The notes under the pieces were generated by a model, which did not search any database, was not told the origin of the DNA, and worked only from the letters and a program-made list of their open reading frames with translations. Shown here piece after piece: positions 1-7,131 of a stretch of 39,892 nucleotides of DNA (position 1 is its first letter; each line of letters begins with the position of its first letter). Made by a program: the position numbers and the translations under genes. The stretch lies in assembly GCA_902799855.1 (NCBI GenBank), contig CADCCA010000003.1:1-39892 (forward strand). Reading direction: 5' to 3'. This stretch comes from an uncultured Erysipelotrichaceae bacterium (GTDB lineage: Bacteria; Bacillota_I; Bacilli_A; RFN20; CAG-826).

Positions 1-147
1 AAATAACACTAAGAAAACAACAAGCAAAACAATAATGACTACTTTCTTCTTAGATTTCTTCTTTTTTGGCTTACCAACTTTAATAGTTAAATCAGGAGTT
101 GGAGTCTCTTCTGCTTCATTTGTTACGACATTTTCTTCATTATCCAT
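1..147 (-). CDS. N-terminus of an unidentified membrane protein (partial)
   Basis: The first 49 codons of a minus-strand gene are present and the rest lies beyond the left edge. The peptide starts MDNEENVVTNEAEE, an acidic stretch, then has a lysine block (KPKKKKSKKK) and then a hydrophobic run (VVIIVLLVVFLVLF) that is probably a transmembrane helix. Acidic tail, lysines, then helix suggests an N-in membrane protein, perhaps with an extracellular domain after the helix. An AGGTGG ribosome site lies 8 bases before the ATG, which fixes the start. The function cannot be told from this fragment. Confidence 0.75.
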   Translation of the reverse strand, partial: MDNEENVVTNEAEETPTPDLTIKVGKPKKKKSKKKVVIIVLLVVFLVLF

Positions 148-174
148 AAAAAAATCCCACCTGTATGTGTTAAT

Positions 175-203
175 TATATATAAATAACACGCGTTAGTGT
201 TAA
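175..203 (-). promoter_or_regulatory. Putative promoter with inverted repeat for the partial gene at the left edge
   Basis: On the minus strand TTAACA (198-203) is followed after 17 bases by TATATA (175-180), with TATAAT two bases further on. The spacer contains ACGCGT. An inverted repeat, TAACAC (185-190) and GTGTTA (197-202), overlaps the -35 box and spacer and could be a repressor site. The same interval also serves the plus-strand gene starting at 216. Sequence match only. Confidence 0.4.
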
Positions 204-215
204 GATGTTTTTTAG

Positions 216-1298
216 ATGAACATTAAAAACGATAAACAATTATTAGAAAGAATAAGACAAATCATCGCTATTAACGCGACGAATATGAATGTCGCTGATA
301 TGTTGATGACCGCTTTTAGTTATACCGATATTATTGACCCTAATGAAATTAGGCAATATGTCAAAGAAGGATGGGACGAAAAAGAAGCTATCCTAGAAAT
401 GCTTTATGATTTCTATCAATTAGATAAGAATAATGAAGATAATCAAAAAGTAATGGATAGTTATGTTTTAAATAACTTAAAGTGCTTAAACCCTCACGAT
501 TATTTAAATAATCTCTATGTCAAAACCATCGGGCAAACCGGAAGAAATAAAAAATACGCTTTAAAGTATATTAATTACTACCCGTATCAACTATTTGCCT
601 ATGATGATATCAAAATGGATGGTTATCAAGAGAATAGCAGAATTGGTTATTTCAAAGATAAATTCTCCTATTTAGCGTTAACTGAAGGTAACAATATCTG
701 GATGTCATTAAATCCAAATGAAATCGAAACAATGAAGCCTTTTATTAATAAAGGTAGAGGCAACGTTTTAGTGTTAGGCCTTGGAATGGGCTATGTCCCA
801 TTTATGTTAGCGAGTAAAAACTGCGTAAAAAGCGTCACTATCATCGAAAAAGATCAAAATATCATCGATTTATTTAATACATTTATCTGGCCTAAGTTTG
901 TTAATAAAGAAAAGATCAAGATTATTAAAGATGATGCGATTTTATTTACTAAAAAGCAAAAAGAAGCGACATATGACTATATATTCGCTGATTTATGGCA
1001 CAATCCAGAAGATGGACTACCCCTATTCGTGGAATTAAAAAAGATTAATCCAAATATTGATTGTTGGCTAAATGATTCAATGTACGCTTTATTAAGAAGA
1101 TGTATGATTACTCTTCTTGAAGAATTATTAAATGGTTCTAAAGAAGAAGATTATCGCTTTGCTAAAACATATACCGATAAAGTTATTAATGCTTATTATC
1201 AAAATACAAAAAATCTTCCACTTAGTACGGTAGAAGATTTAGATATTTTATTGAGTAATCAAAGATTATTTGAATTACTTAATCCAGAAAACAAATAA
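216..1298 (+). CDS. SAM-dependent methyltransferase-fold protein (spermidine synthase-like)
   Basis: This is a 360-residue soluble protein. Residues about 180-290 have the layout of a class I SAM-binding Rossmann fold: the glycine-rich motif VLVLGLGMGY, an acidic end to the second strand (VTIIEKD), a DDA segment, and YDYIFADLWHNPEDG where spermidine synthase-like enzymes have their fourth motif. The N-terminal half is not recognisable and may bind substrate or be regulatory. No clear ribosome site precedes the ATG. An AT-rich -10-like stretch about 35 bases upstream would give a short leader. Its 3' end overlaps the convergent glycosyltransferase gene by 24 bases. The substrate is unknown, and polyamine synthesis should not be assumed because known catalytic residues were not verified. 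Confidence 0.7.
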   Translation: MNIKNDKQLLERIRQIIAINATNMNVADMLMTAFSYTDIIDPNEIRQYVKEGWDEKEAILEMLYDFYQLDKNNEDNQKVMDSYVLNNLKCLNPHDYLNNLYVKTIGQTGRNKKYALKYINYYPYQLFAYDDIKMDGYQENSRIGYFKDKFSYLALTEGNNIWMSLNPNEIETMKPFINKGRGNVLVLGLGMGYVPFMLASKNCVKSVTIIEKDQNIIDLFNTFIWPKFVNKEKIKIIKDDAILFTKKQKEATYDYIFADLWHNPEDGLPLFVELKKINPNIDCWLNDSMYALLRRCMITLLEELLNGSKEEDYRFAKTYTDKVINAYYQNTKNLPLSTVEDLDILLSNQRLFELLNPENK

Positions 1299-2096
1299 GA
1301 AAACGATAAAAGCGGCAATAATGCCTAATAATAAGATAATCATTAAGGCGATTAACCATTTACCGCCTTTATTTTTTGGTTCATTGCCTTCAAAATAGTA
1401 TTTCTTTTTATGACTTCTAATCGCTGCGATATCTTTAAAGAATCTTAAAGATGATTTAACTGGAGAAACCGTACTGCCACGGTCATCACTCCAAGTAATA
1501 CCTAATTCGTACATTGATAAATTATTTAATTTAGCGATATATAAGTATTCCACATCAAAAGCGAAATCATTAATTAATTGCTTAGCAACAATTTGTTTAG
1601 CCGCTTCAGCACGCATTGCTTTAAATCCGCATTGGGTATCTTTGAATTTAGTATGGAAAAGCATTTTCACTAAAAGGCGGCAACATCTACCAATAAACAC
1701 TCTTAAGAATGGTTGCTTTTTCTTAATCACACTGCCTTTAGCGTGTCTTGAACCAAGGATAATATCGTAAGACGGTGCTAATTCAACGACTTTTTCAATG
1801 GCGGATATATCAGTGGATAAATCAGCGTCCATAAAAAGAATGTAGTCACCAGTAGCGTTTTCAATACCATATTTGACCGCTCCGCCTTTACCGCGGTTCT
1901 TTTCATATGAAAGAGCGGTAACTCCTGGAATTGATTCAATAACTTCTTTAGTGTTGTCTTTACTGCCATCATTGACTAAGAGAATTTCATAATCAAAAGT
2001 CTTATCTTTAAGATAATCTTTGACTTTTTCGACATTAGCGGCAATATCTTTAGCCTCGTTATAGCAAGGAATGACAATACTTAGTTTCATATCCAT
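1275..2096 (-). CDS. Family 2 glycosyltransferase, dolichyl/polyprenyl-phosphate sugar synthase type
   Basis: This 273-residue protein opens with the GT-A fold signature of family 2 (SIVIPCYNEA, then LLVNDGSKDNT) and has a DAD metal/nucleotide motif at residues 90-92 in LFMDADLSTD. GSRHAKGS, TQCGFKA and FAFDVEYLY match the DPM1/ALG5-like subgroup, which moves a sugar from a nucleotide sugar to a polyprenyl phosphate at the inner face of the membrane. One C-terminal hydrophobic helix (about 249-270) would anchor it. Such enzymes usually feed glycosylation of cell-surface polymers. No partner flippase is adjacent. Two in-frame ATGs lie two codons apart. The second (2090), directly before KLSIVIP, is an equally plausible start because neither has a strong ribosome site. 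Confidence 0.88.
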   Translation of the reverse strand: MDMKLSIVIPCYNEAKDIAANVEKVKDYLKDKTFDYEILLVNDGSKDNTKEVIESIPGVTALSYEKNRGKGGAVKYGIENATGDYILFMDADLSTDISAIEKVVELAPSYDIILGSRHAKGSVIKKKQPFLRVFIGRCCRLLVKMLFHTKFKDTQCGFKAMRAEAAKQIVAKQLINDFAFDVEYLYIAKLNNLSMYELGITWSDDRGSTVSPVKSSLRFFKDIAAIRSHKKKYYFEGNEPKNKGGKWLIALMIILLLGIIAAFIVFLFVFWIK

Positions 2097-2114
2097 ATTA
2101 TTCTACACAAGCTC

Positions 2115-2171
2115 TTACTTTAAAGAAAGTAAATTATGCTATAATAATTTCACATAACGTGAGGTATATAT
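2115..2171 (+). promoter_or_regulatory. Promoter and ribosome site of the YbjN-like gene
   Basis: TATAAT at 2140-2145 is preceded by a weak -35 (TTACTT, 2115-2120). GTGAGG at 2159-2164 lies 7 bases before the ATG at 2172. Confidence 0.5.
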
Positions 2172-2609
2172 ATGAATCTACTTGTAGTTAAAGAACGATT
2201 ACTTGAAATGGGCAAGCAAATCAGCTTATCAGTTGAAGATGAAAACGCTGAACAATTAACCGTTAGCGCGCATATGCAAGCTAAAACATATTTCAACGAT
2301 GAAGTTTATTTACGCTATGTCATTTTCAAAAGTGGCACAGTCCATTTGTTCTTAACATTCGATGAAATGGAAAAGACATATGATAATTTATTCTTAATTA
2401 ATAAATTCAATGCCGATAACCCATGGTTTAGAGCGTATATCATTAATCTCGGTGGTAAAGACTTCTTAGAACTCCACTACACATCCTTCTATGTGACAGG
2501 TGAACAAGAAGCCGTTGATATCATCGGTTACTTAATGACTGAATTATTAAAGGATGACACATTCAAGTATTTAAAACCTATTCTTGATAATAACAAAGCG
2601 AGCGCGTAG
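2172..2609 (+). CDS. Conserved hypothetical protein, possibly YbjN-like
   Basis: This is a 145-residue soluble acidic protein with no signal peptide or membrane helix. The central part (FLINKFNADNPWFRAYIINLGGKDFLELHYTSF) has the strand pattern and the 'N..N....FRAYI' motif seen in YbjN-type proteins, which share a fold with type III secretion chaperones. That likeness is from memory of the family and is weak. The gene stands alone between its own promoter and a bidirectional terminator, ending in TAG. Role unknown. Confidence 0.65.
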   Translation: MNLLVVKERLLEMGKQISLSVEDENAEQLTVSAHMQAKTYFNDEVYLRYVIFKSGTVHLFLTFDEMEKTYDNLFLINKFNADNPWFRAYIINLGGKDFLELHYTSFYVTGEQEAVDIIGYLMTELLKDDTFKYLKPILDNNKASA

Positions 2610-2691
2610 GCGTACGTGTTAAGAAAGAAAGTCAAATACTCATTTATTAGCGTTAGTCGTCTTAAAACAGCTAAAAAGCAATAAAGCAATT

Positions 2692-2729
2692 AAAAAGGAG
2701 AGATCTTTACGACCTCTCCGTTTTATTTT
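2692..2729. terminator. Bidirectional terminator between convergent genes
   Basis: GGAGAG (2697-2702) pairs with CTCTCC (2714-2719) around an 11-base loop. It is flanked by TTTTATTTT on the plus side and, read on the minus strand, by TTTTTA. It can stop transcripts of both the YbjN-like gene and the glycosidase operon. Confidence 0.75.
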
Positions 2730-2737
2730 GTGTTTTG

Positions 2738-5722
2738 TTACTCGTTAGAAGCTTCGTTTGGTGCTTCTTCTGGAGCTGGTTCGCTTCCGCCTTCTTCAGC
2801 GTCTGCTTCAGCTTTGGCTTGTTTGCCTTTACCGCGCAAGGTGAAGAAGATGACTAATGCGCCCCAAATGACTAAGCCACCAGCCACAACACCATCCATT
2901 GTGTAAACCAAGACTTTCCATGTTGCGAGTTTATAGCCGATAATATCCGCTCTCATAACATTGGAATTGGCTAACGCATATAAGGTATTATGTGTCGCAC
3001 GTCTTAAGTAGGAAACATCTCTCGCGTTAGTGAATGAAACGCCACTGCTACCAGTACCTAAGTAACCAGTTTCAGCATTGATAAGACCGATGTCACCACC
3101 CGCTAAGAGCATTTGTCTACTATTCATGTATGACTTTGTCTTGAAGTCACAGATGACAGAACCTTTAAAGCCCCATTCTTCACGGAGGATATTTGTTAAT
3201 AAACGATAGCAACCACCAGCCCATTCATAGCCGACACGGTTGAAGGAAGACATAAGACCATGTGGGTCGCCTTCTTTAACTGTCATTTCGAATGGTTTGA
3301 GGTAGATTTCACGCATCGCTTGTTCATCGACCCATGTAGCGATACCATTGGCATCTCTATAAGATTCTTGGTCGTTAAGAGCGAAGTGTTTGATATTAAC
3401 GTAAATACCTTTTTCTTGGACGCCTCTAACAACTGTGGCACCGAATTTACCAGAAATGAATGGATCTTCTGAGTAGTATTCAGTGTTACGGCCAGAGAAT
3501 GGAGAACGATGGATGTTCATCGCTGGTCCATACCAACCTGGATATGGCATACCATCACCTCTAGCGTTACCGACTAATGATTCATTGCCGATAGCGTGAG
3601 CTTGTTTGGTTGCTAATTCAAGATTGTATGTTTGTGCTAATAAGCATTCTGATTGATAGTAACAGCAATCATAAACGGCTGGGTTACCCATGAAGTTAAC
3701 AAAGCCGGTTGGACCATCAGCAGAAGTTGTTGCTGGAATAATGATTGTGCTACCACGAGCAATACTTGTGGTTTTATAACAACCTTCGTTGAATAATTTC
3801 AACATTTCATCAGGTGTTAATTGATCTAAGAATTTGTCCCAGAGTTCATCATTATAAGGTTTGCCTGCTAATTCCTTTAATTCAACAGTTAATGGAGCGT
3901 TGGTTGTTGGCATCGCATAATCTGTTGTGTCATCCATGATTGTGTCAAAGGATTTAAGCTTATTGAATTGTTCTTCAGTAAGTTTTAATTCATCAAGTGT
4001 TGGTGCTGCTGGGAATGAAGCAGGATTTTCTTGATCCATATCAGCACGTGTTAAGTTTTGACAGCTAGCCATGTGTTCGGTCACTTCGTCAAATAATGGT
4101 TTAACGGCGTGATGTGTCACTGGATCTTCTTCAAAGACATAAGTTGATGCTAATTCTTTAGTGAATGTTTCAAAATCAGTATGAGCATCTGTACCAAGAT
4201 GGAAGACATATTGGCCAGCATCTAATTCATATGTTTTCTTATCATTATGATTCAAGTCATGGCTATCAAAACTTGCAAAATCATATGGATTGACTTTAAT
4301 GGTCACAGTTTCTTCATGGTTTGGTTGTAAGACATCTGTTTTAGCAAAACCCGCTAAAACTTTATATGCTTTTTCAATGCCGCCATCACTATATGGGGCT
4401 TCAGCATATAATTGAACGACTTGTTTACCGGCTTTTTCACCAGTGTTTTTCACTTTAATTTCCACTGAGAATTCTTGTGTTGGATTTAAAGCGGCAGCTT
4501 CTAAAGCGGACTTATTAACAAGTTCTTGTGAGAATGTTGTATAGCTTAAGCCATAGCCGAATGGATAAACGACGTTAGCGTTGTACCATTCTTCGCCATA
4601 TTCGTGACCGCGTGTTTCGTAATAACGATAGCCTAAGTAGATGCCTTCTTCGTATTCAACTGTGTAGTAGTCAGCGTAACCACTTGTTGGTTTACGATAA
4701 GCACCACCATAAGGAACACCGTCTGGTTTACCTTCGCCGAAGTTTTCCCAAACTGGGTCTTTTCTATAATTTGTGTAAATAGTGTCAACGGTATGACCTG
4801 ATGGGTTGACGGAACCATTTAAGATTTCGCCTAACGCCATAATACCATTACCACCTGGACTACCAATAACGATTGCACCATCAATCTTATTGCCAAATTC
4901 GGCATAAAGAGGATCACTGGCAATCTTTAAGAAGCCGACATCCATGTAGTTAGAACCATTGAGTAAAATGATGATGTGGTCGAATTTACCAGAATCAGCG
5001 ATGTGCTTTAACAAAGCTCTTTCGTTGTTATCTAATTCTAGATAGTGACGGCTGTCATCGTCATCAGCGACACGTGGTAAGTCAAATGTTTCACCAGCGA
5101 TACGAGAGAAGACAACAATAGCGGCATCACCATATTCATCGTATGTATCAGTGATATCACTGGTATAACTACTAATTGGTGTTTCACCTGTTTTAAGTGT
5201 ACTAACAGCAGCGTCAAAGTCTGGGTTATCATCACGACCAGCACCAGATTTACTGTTGTTTTCATAGAAACTCTTTAATGCATCGTTGTATTTAAATCCA
5301 GCGGCAGTTAAAGAATCAAAGATTGTTTTCTTTGGAATGTTTCCACCTGGAGCAGCGGAACCAGAACCACCGTAAACTAATCTCACTGAGTTTTTGCCAA
5401 AGACAGAAACTTTAGCGTTTGATTTTAATGGAAGGCAGTTGTTCTCATTTTTGAGAAGAACCATACCTTCTTCGCAGATTTCTTTGGTAACTTTATTACC
5501 GTTTTCACGCGCTTCATCTTTATCAAAGAATTCTTGTTCGAAAGCAATACCTGTATCGCCTTCTTTTGTGATGGCGGTATCACCACCAAACTTACCTTCT
5601 AATAAAACTTTGAATGTACGGGTAGTAAGGATAGTTGCAGTCACGAGGAATGCGGCAACTAAGACTGATGTACCCGCCCAAGCGATAACACGTGGTCTTA
5701 ATAATTTCTTAAAAGCTCCCAT
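2738..5722 (-). CDS. Family 3 glycoside hydrolase, reversed domain order, membrane-anchored at both ends
   Basis: A 994-residue extracellular beta-glycosidase. In order: short positive N-terminus and membrane helix (about 12-36); GH3 C-terminal-type alpha/beta domain (about 80-395, ending FGYGLSYT); fibronectin III-like domain (about 405-515, KNTGEKAGKQVVQLY); linker; GH3 TIM-barrel domain (about 640-900); second membrane helix (about 934-962); acidic cytosolic tail rich in Glu and Ala. D859 in SVICDF is the likely nucleophile, and E211 in AGETFD is the likely acid/base by analogy with the family's SGEGxD loop. C-domain-first GH3 enzymes are known from Ruminococcus and Butyrivibrio beta-glucosidases; anchoring at both ends is unusual. 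It begins 8 bases after the stop of the lipoprotein gene, whose stop codon lies in the TAGGT ribosome site, so the two are co-translated partners. Sugar specificity unknown. Confidence 0.9.
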   Translation of the reverse strand: MGAFKKLLRPRVIAWAGTSVLVAAFLVTATILTTRTFKVLLEGKFGGDTAITKEGDTGIAFEQEFFDKDEARENGNKVTKEICEEGMVLLKNENNCLPLKSNAKVSVFGKNSVRLVYGGSGSAAPGGNIPKKTIFDSLTAAGFKYNDALKSFYENNSKSGAGRDDNPDFDAAVSTLKTGETPISSYTSDITDTYDEYGDAAIVVFSRIAGETFDLPRVADDDDSRHYLELDNNERALLKHIADSGKFDHIIILLNGSNYMDVGFLKIASDPLYAEFGNKIDGAIVIGSPGGNGIMALGEILNGSVNPSGHTVDTIYTNYRKDPVWENFGEGKPDGVPYGGAYRKPTSGYADYYTVEYEEGIYLGYRYYETRGHEYGEEWYNANVVYPFGYGLSYTTFSQELVNKSALEAAALNPTQEFSVEIKVKNTGEKAGKQVVQLYAEAPYSDGGIEKAYKVLAGFAKTDVLQPNHEETVTIKVNPYDFASFDSHDLNHNDKKTYELDAGQYVFHLGTDAHTDFETFTKELASTYVFEEDPVTHHAVKPLFDEVTEHMASCQNLTRADMDQENPASFPAAPTLDELKLTEEQFNKLKSFDTIMDDTTDYAMPTTNAPLTVELKELAGKPYNDELWDKFLDQLTPDEMLKLFNEGCYKTTSIARGSTIIIPATTSADGPTGFVNFMGNPAVYDCCYYQSECLLAQTYNLELATKQAHAIGNESLVGNARGDGMPYPGWYGPAMNIHRSPFSGRNTEYYSEDPFISGKFGATVVRGVQEKGIYVNIKHFALNDQESYRDANGIATWVDEQAMREIYLKPFEMTVKEGDPHGLMSSFNRVGYEWAGGCYRLLTNILREEWGFKGSVICDFKTKSYMNSRQMLLAGGDIGLINAETGYLGTGSSGVSFTNARDVSYLRRATHNTLYALANSNVMRADIIGYKLATWKVLVYTMDGVVAGGLVIWGALVIFFTLRGKGKQAKAEADAEEGGSEPAPEEAPNEASNE

Positions 5723-5730
5723 ATAAATAC

Positions 5731-6912
5731 CTACTTGTCAGCGATATTGCTAAGTGTTTCGTTTGTAAATGTAATATTGCTTGAAGAATAAAGTCTAATT
5801 GCATCGATACATGGAGCAGCGGCGTGAATCGCACTGGTAACGTCAATCTTGTTGTTAACTTTCATTTGAATGACGTTTTTACCAGCTTTTAAGTTAACGC
5901 TTGTGCTAACCATATAATCTTGGAAAGGAATTAATGTAGAAACGATGTTGTGTAAAGTCACTCTACCATATTGCATTTCTTCATCATTGACGAGAACTTG
6001 GAATTCAGAATTGTCGAATGTATTGGTGTATTCGCCAGTATTTGAATCTTCTTTGCCATATTCAGCAGAAATACGCATGAATAATGCGACGTTTTCCGCA
6101 GCGGCATCGGATTCTAATTCCCATGTTAATGTATCGCCTTTGATATATAAGAATTGGACATAGCCTGAGTAAACTTTGCCATCTTTATCATAATGGCCTG
6201 AACTGCCGAGTTTGTTGGTGCCATCTTTGATTTCTTCTAAACCAATGAGACCTAAACCAGCTTGACCACCAGAATATGTAACACCTTTCATACCACCTGG
6301 ACCCCAAGAATCATCTAAGAAATCTGGGACAAGTTCAGCTTCAAATGTTTGCGCTCTAACATCGCTAACGAATAATGGTCTTAAGACGACATCGCTCATA
6401 ACTTGGTTGAGCACTTCGCTGTTATAACTCCAAATTTGACCACCATTATTAACGTTCATCCAACCATAGAATGTTTGACCAGCTGGTGCTTCTGGAGTAA
6501 CTGGTGCTTCTAAGGCTGTACCGGAGTCAACATATCTAGCTTCGCCATTTGGTGTGCCATCAGCGTTTTGATAAGCAACAGAATATTTTTCTAACCAACG
6601 AGCCACTAATTTTGTGTCTTTAGTAACTTTAGAGTTCTTAAATGACCAGGCAGCATTGCCATCACGCCAACCAAGGAATTTGTAATCACCTTTTTCGTCT
6701 GATTTAGTTGGTGTACCTGGATCTTTAGCAGTACCTTTATTTTCGACGATTTGATCTTCATAAGTTTCTTTACCACCGTTTGTGTCAAAAGAAACTGTCC
6801 ATGGACCTTTGGCTTCTTGGCTGCTATTACCACTGTTGCCACCGCCGCCGCCGCCACAAGCTGTTAAGCCCATAGCGAATAATAGGCCGAGCATTAATAC
6901 ACTTTTTTTCAT
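5731..6912 (-). CDS. Lipoprotein with InlB-type repeats and carbohydrate-binding domain
   Basis: A 393-residue surface lipoprotein. The signal peptide ends in a lipobox (GLTAC, Cys19), followed by a Gly-rich spacer. Residues about 38-106 and 108-183 are two InlB B-repeat (Listeria-Bacteroides repeat) units, recognised by VSFDTNGG...FLGW and the final LVARW. Residues about 190-380 look like a CBM6/35-type beta-sandwich: FEAEL at the start, FMRISAEYG, LKAGKNVIQMKV and CIDAIRLY near the end, all typical of galactose-binding-fold modules. It probably holds a polysaccharide near the glycosidase encoded immediately downstream. The start codon has no ribosome site within 15 bases. The nearest purine-rich stretch (AGAGGAG) lies about 50 bases upstream inside a possible pseudoknot. 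Confidence 0.85.
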   Translation of the reverse strand: MKKSVLMLGLLFAMGLTACGGGGGGNSGNSSQEAKGPWTVSFDTNGGKETYEDQIVENKGTAKDPGTPTKSDEKGDYKFLGWRDGNAAWSFKNSKVTKDTKLVARWLEKYSVAYQNADGTPNGEARYVDSGTALEAPVTPEAPAGQTFYGWMNVNNGGQIWSYNSEVLNQVMSDVVLRPLFVSDVRAQTFEAELVPDFLDDSWGPGGMKGVTYSGGQAGLGLIGLEEIKDGTNKLGSSGHYDKDGKVYSGYVQFLYIKGDTLTWELESDAAAENVALFMRISAEYGKEDSNTGEYTNTFDNSEFQVLVNDEEMQYGRVTLHNIVSTLIPFQDYMVSTSVNLKAGKNVIQMKVNNKIDVTSAIHAAAPCIDAIRLYSSSNITFTNETLSNIADK

Positions 6913-6923
6913 AATGTAATATC

Positions 6924-6977
6924 GTTATTCAGATTACCCTAGTTTCAACTACTGAATAACTTTCTCCTCTCTAGGGT
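6924..6977 (-). promoter_or_regulatory. Interleaved inverted repeats (possible pseudoknot) in the lipoprotein operon leader
   Basis: Two perfect inverted repeats interlock in a-b-a'-b' order: GTTATTCAG (6924-6932) with CTGAATAAC (6952-6960), and ACCCTAG (6936-6942) with CTAGGGT (6971-6977). In the minus-strand mRNA this is the topology of an H-type pseudoknot, with stems of 7 and 9 pairs ending 11 bases before the ATG. The only good ribosome-site-like sequence (AGAGGAG) is in its first loop. It may instead be two overlapping protein-binding sites. An upstream -10-like TATAAA (6979-6984) would start transcription inside the first arm, so the promoter must lie further upstream if the whole fold is transcribed. 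Confidence 0.5.
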
Positions 6978-7002
6978 TTTTATAATCAAGCCCTCTAATT
7001 AG

Positions 7003-7055
7003 TTCTATATAGAATAGGCTTTATTAACAATTTTATGATGTGTGCCTGCGCACAC
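7003..7055. repeat. Palindromes upstream of the lipoprotein operon
   Basis: TTCTATATAGAA (7003-7014) is a perfect 12-base palindrome. GTGTGC (7040-7045) and GCACAC (7050-7055) form a 6-pair stem with loop CTGC. Both are in the upstream region of the lipoprotein operon and are candidate operator sites. Neither has an adjacent T run. Confidence 0.4.
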
Positions 7056-7070
7056 TATTTTCTAAATGCA

Positions 7071-7108
7071 CCAAACTGCTAGGACACAAACGGCCCTAGC
7101 AGTCTTGG
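7071..7108 (-). terminator. Hairpin downstream of the second glycosidase gene
   Basis: CTGCTAGG (7076-7083) pairs with CCTAGCAG (7095-7102), and outer CCAA/TTGG pairs extend it. It is 24 bases past the stop codon of the minus-strand gene. There is no T run after it on the minus strand, so it may be a weak terminator or an RNA-end stabiliser. Confidence 0.5.
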
Positions 7109-7131
7109 TTAATTAATTAACTATTGAGCAA

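Noticed and set aside
7040..7055. Terminator at the GTGTGC/GCACAC hairpin
   Set aside because: No T run on either side; kept only as a palindrome.
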